NCBI RefSeq assembly: GCF_001042675.1
Contig: NZ_AP012333.1
Coordinates: 1,612,001-1,676,000 of the forward strand
Length of the DNA: 64,000 nt
DNA from: Parascardovia denticolens DSM 10105 = JCM 12538
Lineage (GTDB): Bacteria > Actinomycetota > Actinomycetes > Actinomycetales > Bifidobacteriaceae
Direction of reading: 5' to 3'
In this document: piece by piece, positions 1 to 7,711 of the stretch
Layout: each line of letters begins with the position of its first letter
Position numbering within the stretch: the stretch's first letter is position 1
Notes under the pieces: generated by a model
The model's input: only the letters and a program-made list of their open reading frames with translations
Databases searched by the model: none
What the model was told of the DNA's origin: nothing
Position numbers and translations under genes: made by a program

Positions 1-1161
1 ACCGTCGTCGTCTTACCCGCCCCGTTCCGTCCGACAAAAGCCACGATCTGCCCTTTGCGCGCGTGTAGGGACACCCCTGAGACGCCCACGCGCCTTTCTT
101 GGTCATAGAAAGCTGAAAGACCGTCCACATCCAGTCCGACGACCTTCGCCGGGGCGGCCGGATCAACCATCGAACCAGCGTGCGAGGAAGCCGCCGAGTC
201 AGCATCAAGCATATGCAGGAAGCCGCTGATCGACACAGATGCGCGTATCATGTTCCCCAGTTCATAGCCTACGTCGCTGGTGGCGGAGATCCCTGAAAGC
301 ACGCCGACCACGGTGCCGGCGACCATAGCCACCGACGCATGCGCATCGACCAAGGCGACCAAAGCGAAAATTATCAGCACCGCCGTCATGGCCGTGGCCG
401 CCAAAGCCAAGAATAAATCAACCAGTTCCAGGCGGCGGGACATCCGCGACCGCCGACGGTAACCTTGGGAAGCCAGACCGGCGACATATCCTCCAGCATC
501 ATCATGGGCCAACTCCACCGCTGGCTTTTCATAAGCAATATGTCTTCGAAATAGCGGGCCCGACGGGACACTTTCATGATCTTCGGCCACTGCGTCTGCT
601 CCACATCGGCAAATATCATATATTCAATTACGCTGGGGAACAAGGAAAGCAAAACCAGAACCGCCGACACCCAGCTCGACCGCCAGATGGTCACCGTCAA
701 GGAGATGCAGACGATCGCGGAGGAAACCAAAGATAAAAGGGAGAAGGCTTGCAGAGTCAAGCTTCCCGAACCAATGGCATCACGCGCTTGCCGCGCCTGG
801 TCGCCGGTATCGGAATTCTCCAATTCTTTCGGTTCCTGATGATACAGATAAGAGTTGACGGCTTCGTTGCACCAGGTAGCCATGGGAATCTGAGCAAGCC
901 TTTGCATGGAGAAACCGACGCTGTTCAACCCATATGAAGAGGCGACCATGATTCCGGTGACGATGGCCCAAGCCAAGGACGTGGCGAAGTCATGCCTCAT
1001 CAAAGCCTGGTCAGCTGGTTCACCAAGAGGACTTGCGCGCTGGGAATGAAAGCGACAAGGATACGAATGATGACGGTGACCGTCATGGAGACAGGGGCCG
1101 TACGAAAAGCAAGCCCTGTGCACCATACGATCGATCGGGCGACCTTGGCCAATCTTTTCAT
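1..1161 (-). pseudogene. ABC exporter (fused membrane and ATPase domains), frameshifted and cut by the window edge
   Basis: Reading from an ATG at 1161 (GGAG seven bases upstream), the protein starts MKRLAKVARSIV and has a first hydrophobic helix. It meets a stop near 1003 unless one base is restored at the GG at 1009-1010, after which it continues QALMRHDFATSLAWAIVTG. A second shift lies at the T4 run 525-528 (A4 on the coding strand); one more A would join ILLMK to KPAVELAHDD. After that it is open to the edge, where GRNGAGKTT, a Walker A P-loop, is visible. The order membrane helices, RARYFEDILL segment, then nucleotide-binding domain fits a homodimeric or heterodimeric multidrug/peptide exporter. 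The rest of the ATPase is outside the window. The substrate is unknown. Two shifts suggest decay, but both are single bases at short runs, so base-calling error is possible. Confidence 0.75.
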
Positions 1162-1322
1162 TGCCGCTCCCCTGTCTGCCGTTCTAAAATCGGCTTGACG
1201 TTTTCATCTTCCCTACCAACTTATCATAGAATTCAGATTGATATTCATCCCCTAGGAAGGTCTTCGCATACGGCCAAAGGCGCTGCCACCTCATACCGAA
1301 GAATATCTAAGCCCGAACCTCC

Positions 1323-1404
1323 ATGTCTGTCATATCCCCATGTCTGCCGTATCACCAGCCGATCGTATTCCCAGCCTGCCGCATTCCAAGCCTGCCGCAT
1401 CACA
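1323..1404. repeat. Degenerate tandem array, about five units of 16-17 bp
   Basis: Units start at 1323, 1340, 1357, 1373 and 1389, with an approximate consensus AGCCTGCCGTATTCCC. The last two share AGCCTGCCGCAT. The array sits in the 388-bp gene-free stretch between the broken ABC exporter (start 1161) and the reductase. Nothing else is seen in that stretch except a G9 run and a terminator. Confidence 0.6.
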
Positions 1405-1425
1405 TGGTCCAACTTGGCCAGAAGA

Positions 1426-1434
1426 GGGGGGGGG
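1426..1434. repeat. G9 homopolymer in the spacer upstream of the ABC exporter
   Basis: Nine consecutive G on the plus strand, 265 bp upstream of the exporter start. It is not inside a gene that I recognise. Length variation is likely in such a run. Confidence 0.7.
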
Positions 1435-1471
1435 ATGAAAAAAGCCATGAAAGAAACCTAAAGAAATGAAG

Positions 1472-1504
1472 CAAAAAAGCGCCCCCGGAAAATCCAAGGG
1501 CGCT
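1472..1504 (-). terminator. Rho-independent terminator of the reductase gene
   Basis: On the minus strand AGCGCCCTTGG pairs with CCGGGGGCGCT (11 bp with two G-U pairs, loop of five) and is followed by TTTTTT. It lies 45 bp after the reductase stop. Confidence 0.85.
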
Positions 1505-1549
1505 CACGGGAAAGAAGGTCAACCGGACGGGGCCGGCCAGCCGGCTGAA

Positions 1550-2306
1550 TTAGACGTACTGCATGCCGCCGTCGACGATCATGGCTTGGCCGGTGATGTA
1601 ATCGGCCTTATCGGAGGCCAGGAAGGAGACCAGGTTGGCCACGTCGGCCGGGGTTTCCCCGCGGCCCAGGGCGATGCCTTTCATGGTTTCCTTCAACGAC
1701 TCCCCTACCGGCACATGGTTGATTTCGCCCAGCCGGCGATCGATCTCATCCCACATGGGGGTGAGGACGATTCCCGGGCAATAGGCGTTGACGGTGATCT
1801 GGTACTTGGCCAGCTCCTTGGCCGCGGTCTGGGTCAGGCCGCGTACGGCGAACTTGGAAGCGGAGTAGGCGGCCAGAGGGACGAAGCCTTCGTGCCCGGC
1901 GATGGACGAGGCGTTGATGATCTTGCCCTTGGTGCCCTGCTTGACCATCTGCTGGGCGGCCTCATACGTCCCGTAGAAGGCGCCTTTGATGTTGATGTCC
2001 ACGATGTCGTCCAAGGCCCTTATCGGTCATCTCCAGGAAAGGCTCGATGCGGCGAATGCCGGCATTGTTGACCATGACGTCCAGGCGCCCGTGATCGGCC
2101 ACCACGTCGGCCACGAGTTTCTTCACGTCTTCGTGGGAAGCCACGTTGACGTAATACCCTTTGCCTCCGATTTCAGCGGCGACCTTATCCGCCTGTTCCT
2201 TGTTGATGTCGGCGACGGCGACGGCGAACCCATCTTCCGCCAATTGACGGGAGATGCCTTCACCGATGCCTTGCGCGCCACCAGTGACGATAGCTACTTT
2301 TGTCAT
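1550..2306 (-). pseudogene. Acetoin/diacetyl reductase, SDR family, single-base frameshift
   Basis: A classical short-chain dehydrogenase of about 257 residues if repaired. The N-terminal part (2306 to about 2019) carries the Rossmann NAD-binding motif TGGAQGIG near residue 9 and the NNAG motif. The C-terminal part carries the catalytic Ser in NASSIAG and the YSASK tetrad, and ends MIVDGGMQYV. The two halves join at the CCC run 2017-2019, where removing one G from the coding strand gives MTDKALDDIVDINIKG. Overall the sequence resembles (S)-acetoin-forming diacetyl reductases (BudC-like), which reduce diacetyl to acetoin and acetoin to 2,3-butanediol with NADH. As sequenced, only a truncated product of about 114 residues without the active site would be made. 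Strong RBS AAAGGAG before ATG. It has its own terminator, so it is monocistronic. Confidence 0.8.
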
Positions 2307-2352
2307 GCGTTCTCCTTTGAACTTCTTTATGCGAATGAACTTCGCCCTACGA

Positions 2353-2391
2353 ATTGTATTTATGCGGTATTTATGGATTGATGAATCAATC
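2353..2391 (-). promoter_or_regulatory. Operator-like palindrome and direct repeats upstream of the reductase
   Basis: A 16-bp inverted repeat GATTGATGAATCAATC (7-bp arms, 2-bp centre) lies at 2376-2391. Next to it GTATTTATG occurs twice, 11 bp apart, near 2357-2376. This lies 50-85 bp upstream of the reductase start, where its promoter should be, so a repressor or activator site is plausible. No clean -35/-10 pair could be assigned. The remainder of the 353-bp spacer up to the NYN gene holds no gene. Confidence 0.5.
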
Positions 2392-2610
2392 GGCTGCGCG
2401 GCCCCTTCGCTGGAGCCGCACCTTCGTTATATTACACGATGCTCCGCCCGTCACCGGACCCGCCTTCTCCCGGGGACGAACGCGGCCGCTTCCGCGCACG
2501 TGACCGCAGCCTTTCCGCAAGCTTCGGGCGAAAAACAGGCTCATTCCTTAGAGAGGAACATGCTGACACGCCCGTTGGTATCTCGACTGTGATACGATAA
2601 ACGCGTAGCT

Positions 2611-2645
2611 CCCCATCGTCCTACGGGACTGATGGGGTTTATTAT
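2611..2645 (+). terminator. UACG-tetraloop hairpin just upstream of the NYN gene
   Basis: CCCCATC-GTCC-TACG-GGAC-T-GATGGGG forms an 11-bp stem with one bulged T, closed by a C(UACG)G loop, the hyperstable UNCG type, and followed by TTTATTATAT. Geometry is that of an intrinsic terminator on plus, but no plus-strand gene lies upstream. It ends only about 22 bp before the NYN start codon, so it could be an attenuator or a 5-prime stabilising hairpin. Confidence 0.55.
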
Positions 2646-2659
2646 ATCTGGGGGCCAAC

Positions 2660-3355
2660 ATGACTGACCTGCAAAAAGTCGCGATAGTGATTGACTATCA
2701 AAACGTTCATATGACCGCTCGCGATGTTTTCATGCCCAATGACCCTATACATTTCGCCCTGATTGACCCTGTGAAGTATGCAAAGCGCCTTATCCAAGTC
2801 AAGAATGACGACATCAAGTTCTCACGTGCAGAGAAAGGACTCACCCTTCCCGATTGTCAGCTGGCATGCATTGAAGTATTCAGAGGAATTCCAGTCGCCG
2901 AAGCTGACCCGGACGGTTATCGCAGAAATCTGAAACAAAAATCGACTTGGGAAAGGGAAGCCTGCCTCAACCACCTTGATTTACATATTACCTATCGACC
3001 TCTGAAATACCGATCTCGAATGCTCAACGGGGAATCAAGAATCGATACTTCATATCCTCCCCAAGAAAAAGGAGTGGATGTATTGTGCGCGTTAGCCGTC
3101 ACGCGCCTAGCCAGATCAGGAGACTATGATTGCGTCATTCTTGCCTCCCGAGATACCGATCTCATCCCTGCGCTTGACGAGGCCCATCAGACTCAGACGA
3201 AGACACGCATTGAAGCCGCGAAGTGGTTTTCGCCGACTGTGGCATTTACTCGTGGCGCCCTCCATGTAGATAAATCGTGGAAGCTATGGACGACATCCAT
3301 GGATGAGGCCGACTTTGAGGCAAGTCGAGATCGGACCAATTACGATTACTCTTGA
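2660..3355 (+). CDS. NYN-domain (LabA/DUF88-like) putative nuclease
   Basis: 231 residues, from an ATG preceded by GGGGG 5 bp upstream. The N-terminus VAIVIDYQNV carries the first acidic residue of the PIN-like NYN fold. EKGVDVLCALAVTRL supplies the middle Asp and CVILASRDTDLIPALDEA the Asp/Asp cluster that binds metal in this family. NYN proteins are predicted metal-dependent RNases, some linked to RNA processing and some to defence. The gene is visibly richer in A/T than the flanking genes, stands alone on the plus strand, and is preceded by a stable hairpin. These points suggest an acquired gene, which is inference. The target RNA is unknown. The segment after it to 3540 is AT-rich and empty. 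Confidence 0.8.
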   Translation: MTDLQKVAIVIDYQNVHMTARDVFMPNDPIHFALIDPVKYAKRLIQVKNDDIKFSRAEKGLTLPDCQLACIEVFRGIPVAEADPDGYRRNLKQKSTWEREACLNHLDLHITYRPLKYRSRMLNGESRIDTSYPPQEKGVDVLCALAVTRLARSGDYDCVILASRDTDLIPALDEAHQTQTKTRIEAAKWFSPTVAFTRGALHVDKSWKLWTTSMDEADFEASRDRTNYDYS

Positions 3356-3543
3356 TACTCGGCGTCCGCTCATCGCCAAAACAGCAAAGAGCGCCATCCA
3401 CGTTTTGATAGTATCCTCACATATATATAATCCCGAAACCGTGTTTATGCTTAAACCAGCATATAGGTTTGAACCCAGCCGATTTATCGATGAATTGTAA
3501 TAAGAGAAGACCTGATTAAATCACTACCGATAAGATAAAGCAT

Positions 3544-3576
3544 GGGGAGTGGTGGAAAAGAGTTTCACCACTCCCG
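3544..3576 (-). terminator. Hairpin after tRNA-Ser
   Basis: A perfect 10-bp stem: GGGAGTGGTG (3545-3554) pairs with CACCACTCCC (3566-3575). It begins 6 bp beyond the tRNA 3-prime end on the minus strand. The trailing sequence CATGCTTTATC is only weakly U-rich, so termination efficiency is uncertain. Confidence 0.6.
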
Positions 3577-3581
3577 GCAAG

Positions 3582-3667
3582 CGGATGATAAGGGATTTGA
3601 ACCCTTGGAGGTATTTGGCCTCACACGATTTCGAGTCGTGCTCCTTCGACCGCTCGGACAATCATCC
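3582..3667 (-). tRNA. tRNA-Ser (anticodon CGA)
   Basis: Acceptor 5-prime GGATGAT pairs with 3-prime ATCATCC, discriminator G. The anticodon stem CACGA/TCGTG encloses CTCGAAA, giving anticodon CGA (codon UCG). A long variable arm and the T-arm GGGTTCAAATCCC are present. At 86 nt with a type II variable arm it fits serine. CCA is not encoded. Confidence 0.95.
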
Positions 3668-3863
3668 ATAGCCACCGCCTTCGCGGCCCCTGACGGTTCC
3701 CCGTCAGAGCACGGAAGATGGGCAGCAAGAATCCATTATGCCATAGAAGGCCAACCTGGGCAAGTCCCGCAAGGCGGAACGCTTCCGGTCCCCATCCTAG
3801 TCCCCTCTCCGTCCCTTTCGACCTCCTCAATCCGCTCCAACCGCCTCCGGCCTCTTCCCTTTT

Positions 3864-4880
3864 TCAGTCCAAGGTGCGTTTGGCCCTGATCGCCTGCGCC
3901 CGGGCTGCCAGCAGATCATCGGCCGGATAATTCACCTTCTCCAAAGTCAGCCCGCAGGCCGGAGCCGGGCCGCTAGCCCCTTCCCGGACGGGATGAGCCA
4001 GCTTGCCGGCGAACCAGTCCAGGCCCTTCTTCCCCATGCCCACTTGCAGGCAGGCGTTGACCAGGGATCGGACCATGTTCTTGGCGAAGGCATCGGCGAT
4101 GATGGTGAAAATCAGCAAGCCGGATTCGACCGAGTCCACCCGGTAGGGGGAATCAGGGTTGGATCCCGAGCAAGATTCAAAGCCGGAGATCGAGCCGGCG
4201 GCAGAAGGGTCGGCCCCGATGGCCTGAGTCGGAGAAAGGCTCGCTCCCCCGGCGTAGGAGGACGATCCCAAAGGATGGGTGGGAACCCGCTCCCAACGGG
4301 CGAATTTCACTTCGCGGATGGTGGTGCCACCGGGATTAGGGCTGGAGAAGGAGCCGAAATCATGAAGACCGACCAGGCTTTGGGCGGCCTGATTCATCAG
4401 GTCCAGGTCGAGCCGACGGGGAAGGTTGAGGACGAAGCCGCGCAGGCGAGGGTCATAGGCGGATGATTCATCGGCCACACGGTAGACGTAGACCCGGTCC
4501 GAGGCCGAGAACCGGGCGTCGAAGCCGGCCGGGGAGGGGAAAATCGATCTGACGGATATATCAGCGGGAAGGATTCGGCGCAAACGATAAGCGAGCGCCT
4601 CCCAAGGGCGATAGGTGGCCGGATCCAAATGCCCCATGGCCACGGACAAGACCTCATCCTCCAGGTCCAGGTGGCAGACCTGGCCGCTGGCATGGACCCC
4701 GGCGTCGGTGCGCCCAGCCACCACCAATGTGATGGGATGTCCGTCATCATCAGGCTTCCACAGATGAAGGACCTTGGCTATGGTGGCTTCCAACTCGCCT
4801 TGGACGGTCCTCTGCCCCGGCTGCCGGGCCCAACCATGAAAGGCTGTCCCGTCGTAGGAGCAATCAATCCTTAAACGCAT
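3864..4880 (-). CDS. truA: tRNA pseudouridine(38-40) synthase TruA
   Basis: 338 residues. RIDCSYDGTAFHGWARQPG starts the fold, and VVAGRTDAGVHASGQV carries the catalytic Asp of the RTDAGVHA motif. The enzyme isomerises uridines 38-40 in the anticodon arm of many tRNAs. Compared with the usual 260-290 residues, there is an insertion of about 50 Ser/Gly-rich residues near 215-265 (starting ERVPTHPLGSSS), probably a surface loop. The usual order rplQ-truA is interrupted here by a two-gene ABC transporter. Confidence 0.92.
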   Translation of the reverse strand: MRLRIDCSYDGTAFHGWARQPGQRTVQGELEATIAKVLHLWKPDDDGHPITLVVAGRTDAGVHASGQVCHLDLEDEVLSVAMGHLDPATYRPWEALAYRLRRILPADISVRSIFPSPAGFDARFSASDRVYVYRVADESSAYDPRLRGFVLNLPRRLDLDLMNQAAQSLVGLHDFGSFSSPNPGGTTIREVKFARWERVPTHPLGSSSYAGGASLSPTQAIGADPSAAGSISGFESCSGSNPDSPYRVDSVESGLLIFTIIADAFAKNMVRSLVNACLQVGMGKKGLDWFAGKLAHPVREGASGPAPACGLTLEKVNYPADDLLAARAQAIRAKRTLD

Positions 4881-4979
4881 ACCCCCATAGTGGCAGACGG
4901 CCTTGAAAATAGCCGATCATATGGATTACAGCTGGAGACCTGAGGCCTGAGACCTAGCTAATCCTGAACCGCCACCGAG

Positions 4980-5735
4980 CTAATACCGCATGTTTATCCC
5001 GTTTTTGCGGCCATGCCGGAGGATGATGGCGAAGAGCAGATAGCCAATAGCCAGATAAGCCAGACTCTGCCCGGCAACCGTCAACCATTGAGCCGCCGAG
5101 ACTCCATGCGTCCAGGCCCTCTCAATGAGTTCGAACCCGTATTGCAGGGGGAGAATCCGCCCAAACCAAACGACGGGCGTGGGCAAGACCTTCAGGGGGA
5201 CGACAACCCCGGAGACGAGCATGAGGATATAGGTGAAAAGGCTGGAGTAGGACTGGGTGCGGGTATAGACCACAGTCAAAGCCACAAAAATCAAGGTGAA
5301 ACCGAAAAGCCCAGCGAAGATAATCGGGCAGAGGCCAACGATAGCCCAGTTGAGGGCCATGGGGATGCGCAAGATCGCGAACAAGGCGACTATGAAAACC
5401 GCATCCAATATGATGGAAATCAAACTCCAAGTCAGAGTCTTCACAATGACCTGCTGGAAAAGGGAGGTCGGCTTGAGCATGAGTTGGGTGAAAGTCCCGT
5501 CCTGCTTATCCGTGGAGATGGAGATACTGGATTCGGTGATCATAGTCGATGAGGCGGTCCACAAGAAGTACCCCAGCCAAGCCGTCGGGTTCGACCGCGC
5601 GTCCGTGGACAAGGCGAACATGGCGATGAGGATCCCGGTCAGAAGCAGGTCGGAGACATAATTGCTCCAATACATCCTCAACTCGAAAAGATAGCGGCGG
5701 ATCTCCGCAAGCAAAAGAATACCGAATTTGCGCAT
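4980..5735 (-). CDS. ABC-2 type transporter permease
   Basis: 251 residues with about six hydrophobic segments (near residues 25-45, 52-70, 105-130, 138-165, 172-195 and 220-243). Between helices 2 and 3 it has STDKQDGTFTQLMLKP, typical of ABC-2 exporter permeases. The start overlaps the stop of the ATPase gene by one base, so the two are translationally coupled. The substrate cannot be read from sequence; drug, lipid or peptide export are the usual roles. Confidence 0.82.
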   Translation of the reverse strand: MRKFGILLLAEIRRYLFELRMYWSNYVSDLLLTGILIAMFALSTDARSNPTAWLGYFLWTASSTMITESSISISTDKQDGTFTQLMLKPTSLFQQVIVKTLTWSLISIILDAVFIVALFAILRIPMALNWAIVGLCPIIFAGLFGFTLIFVALTVVYTRTQSYSSLFTYILMLVSGVVVPLKVLPTPVVWFGRILPLQYGFELIERAWTHGVSAAQWLTVAGQSLAYLAIGYLLFAIILRHGRKNGINMRY

Positions 5736-6523
5736 CAGTCGTCCTCACCTTCTTCTCCTGCGCCAACCTGTTCATCGAAAAGGGCCAAGAGGATTTTCTC
5801 CAAATCGTAGGAGACCCCTTCCGCAGCTCCCATCTGCTGACTATGAGCATCAATGAAATCCTGATAGACCCCCTGCCACTGGATATGACCGTGGGAGATG
5901 AGGGTGATGTCGTCGGCCACCTCCTCAATCACTTCGGACTGGTGGGAAGAGATGATGATTCCCATCCCTCGCCGAGCAAGTTCCTTGATGGCGTTCAGGA
6001 AATCCCGCTTGGCGACCACGTCCAGGCCCAACGTCGGCTCATCCAAAATCAGGACCTGGGGACGCGGCAACATGGCCGTGACCAGAGCCAGTTTCTGCTG
6101 AGTCCCCCGGGACCAGTCCCCGACCGGCTTATCCATGTGCTCGGCCAAGGCTAAAGCGTCCATGAGAGACTGCGACCGCGCGAAAGCCTCTTTGCGGGAG
6201 AAGCCGTAGAGGGCGCCCTGGTAAGCGAGGTTGTTCCACCCAGTCAGGAACATATAAGTCAGAGAGGAATCCTCCAAGACGCACGACAAGTGGGTATAGA
6301 GGGAGCTTTTCCACTTCTCCAAAGGCTCGCCTTTGAAGTCGACGCTGCCGGATGTCGGTTGGATGAGGCCGCACATCATGCGCAAAGTCGTGCTTTTACC
6401 CGCCCCGTTCGGGCCAAGCAGGCCCATGATCCTTCCGGACCTGACCCCGATCGTGACATGGGAGACCGCGGATTTTCCTTTGAACTCTTTGCTGACATCC
6501 TGGGCCACAAGGATTTCGTCCAT
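5735..6523 (-). CDS. ABC transporter ATP-binding protein
   Basis: 262 residues. Walker A GPNGAGKST near residue 38, ABC signature variant WSRGTQQKLAL, Walker B LILDEPTLGLD and the switch His in ISSHQSEV are all present. The signature lacks the canonical LSGGQ but is in the tolerated SRG form. It partners the permease immediately downstream. The pair sits between rplQ and truA but is separated from rplQ by a terminator and a 500-bp unusual spacer, so it has its own transcription unit. Confidence 0.88.
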   Translation of the reverse strand: MDEILVAQDVSKEFKGKSAVSHVTIGVRSGRIMGLLGPNGAGKSTTLRMMCGLIQPTSGSVDFKGEPLEKWKSSLYTHLSCVLEDSSLTYMFLTGWNNLAYQGALYGFSRKEAFARSQSLMDALALAEHMDKPVGDWSRGTQQKLALVTAMLPRPQVLILDEPTLGLDVVAKRDFLNAIKELARRGMGIIISSHQSEVIEEVADDITLISHGHIQWQGVYQDFIDAHSQQMGAAEGVSYDLEKILLALFDEQVGAGEEGEDD

Positions 6524-6712
6524 TAGCTATGCCCCAATCCATATTGACCCATACCAATCTCATACTGACTCATCAATCGCGCCGATACTAGTTAATATAC
6601 CCCCGCAGATGGACAATGTTTCCCATTAATTGCATATTTTCTCTGAAGCCACCAGAAAGTCTGCATAAAATGCAAGTTGCCACCCTCAGTCACCTCATAT
6701 CCATATCTTGAC

Positions 6713-6789
6713 GTGTATACGAAACGAGGATAGAAAAAAGAAGCCCCTATTTCCAAGGCTCAAAATTTCTATCCTCGTTTCGTATACGC
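6713..6789. repeat. Long palindromic element, copy 1 (GTGTATACGAAACGAGG family)
   Basis: The left arm (6713-6736) begins GTGTATACGAAACGAGG. The right arm (6766-6789) is its reverse complement over 24 bp, with one G-U-compatible difference. The loop is 29 nt, A-rich at both ends. The same arm sequence with a loosely alignable loop recurs at 62014-62092. It lies 190 bp upstream of the ABC ATPase start and downstream of the rplQ terminator. There is no U-run after either arm, so it is not an ordinary terminator. Confidence 0.85.
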
Positions 6790-6927
6790 CAATCAAAAAT
6801 CACCCTCAAAAATCCCCTCCAAACCACCCAAACTCCACCAAAACACCCCAAAAACCACCTCCAACACCCAAAAATCCCACCACCCAAAAAATAATCCCTC
6901 TCCAACACATCCAAAAACACCTTCAAA
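6789..6927. other. 139-base stretch with no G on the plus strand
   Basis: Between the palindromic element and the rplQ terminator the plus strand is almost only C and A with a few T, and the first G is at 6928. The minus strand is correspondingly G/T-rich with repeated GGG tracts. I see no credible gene in it. Confidence 0.85.
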
Positions 6928-6954
6928 GCCAAACCAGCCCCAAAATGGATAAAG

Positions 6955-6990
6955 AAAAACCCGGAGTACAGTTCAAAACCGCACTCCGGG
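6955..6990 (-). terminator. Terminator of the alpha operon (after rplQ)
   Basis: The minus strand has CCCGGAGT at 6990-6983 pairing with ACTCCGGG at 6967-6960, followed by TTTTT. It lies 37 bp after the rplQ stop. Confidence 0.85.
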
Positions 6991-7026
6991 CTTGTCATCA
7001 GCGATTAATTGCCGGATTTGCCGAGT

Positions 7027-7575
7027 TTACTCAGCCTTCTCAGCCTTATCCTTAGTGGCCTTAGACTCCTTGGCTTCAGCCTTGTCTGCCTTGGCTGGCT
7101 TCTCAGCTTTCTCAGCTTCAGCCTTGTCAGCCTTGGCTGCCTCAGCAGGAGCCTCGGTAGCCTCAGCCTGCTTGACAGCGGCTTCAGCTTCCTTGACGGT
7201 CGCCTTCTTGGCGGACACAGGCTCGGTCACCAGCTGGATGATGGCCATGGGGGAAGCATCGCCCTTGCGAGCGGAGATCTTGATGATGCGGGTGTAACCG
7301 CCTTCACGCTGCTCCATCTGCTCGGCGATTTCCGTGAACAGCTTGTGCACCACGGACTTGTTCCGCACCACGCGCAGGACGCGACGGCGGGAAGCGAGGT
7401 CACCCTTCTTGGCGAAGGTGATCAGGCGCTCGGCCAAAGGACGCAGACGCTTGGCCTTAGGCAAGGTGGTCTTGATCTGACCGTGTTCGAACAGGCTCGT
7501 GGCCATATTTGCCAACATCAGGCGCTCATGTGCTGGGCTGGAAGCCAGACGCGGCCCCTTCTTTGGTTGTGGCAT
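7027..7575 (-). CDS. rplQ: 50S ribosomal protein L17
   Basis: 182 residues. The L17 core ([20 protein letters not shown] onward) runs to about residue 120. It is followed by a tail of some 60 residues made almost only of Ala, Lys and Glu, as in other high-GC Gram-positive L17 proteins. It is the last gene of the cluster before a strong terminator. A 136-bp AT-rich gap with a small palindrome (GGTATTCAATACC) separates it from rpoA. Confidence 0.95.
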   Translation of the reverse strand: MPQPKKGPRLASSPAHERLMLANMATSLFEHGQIKTTLPKAKRLRPLAERLITFAKKGDLASRRRVLRVVRNKSVVHKLFTEIAEQMEQREGGYTRIIKISARKGDASPMAIIQLVTEPVSAKKATVKEAEAAVKQAEATEAPAEAAKADKAEAEKAEKPAKADKAEAKESKATKDKAEKAE

Positions 7576-7711
7576 AATTCTCCTTTCCGAGACAGGTGGG
7601 CATCAGCCCGAACATCCGCTCGGTTTGTTCTATGATCTGGATTGAGATAGCCTCTCAAAGTCCCGAAGATTCGATATCTGGTATTCAATACCTGATATCC
7701 AATATCAGTCA

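Noticed and set aside
6713-6789. Ordinary rho-independent terminator
   Set aside because: Arms are much longer than usual, the loop is 29 nt, neither arm is followed by a U-run, and rplQ already has its own terminator.
6747-6998. Gly/Trp/Phe-rich small frame on minus across the same stretch
   Set aside because: It overlaps the rplQ terminator and palindrome; composition follows from the G/T-only strand.
6708-7055. Possible Pro/Lys/Thr-rich small protein through the G-less stretch on plus
   Set aside because: Open only because C/A-rich DNA lacks stop codons; it begins inside the palindromic element, has no RBS and runs into rplQ.
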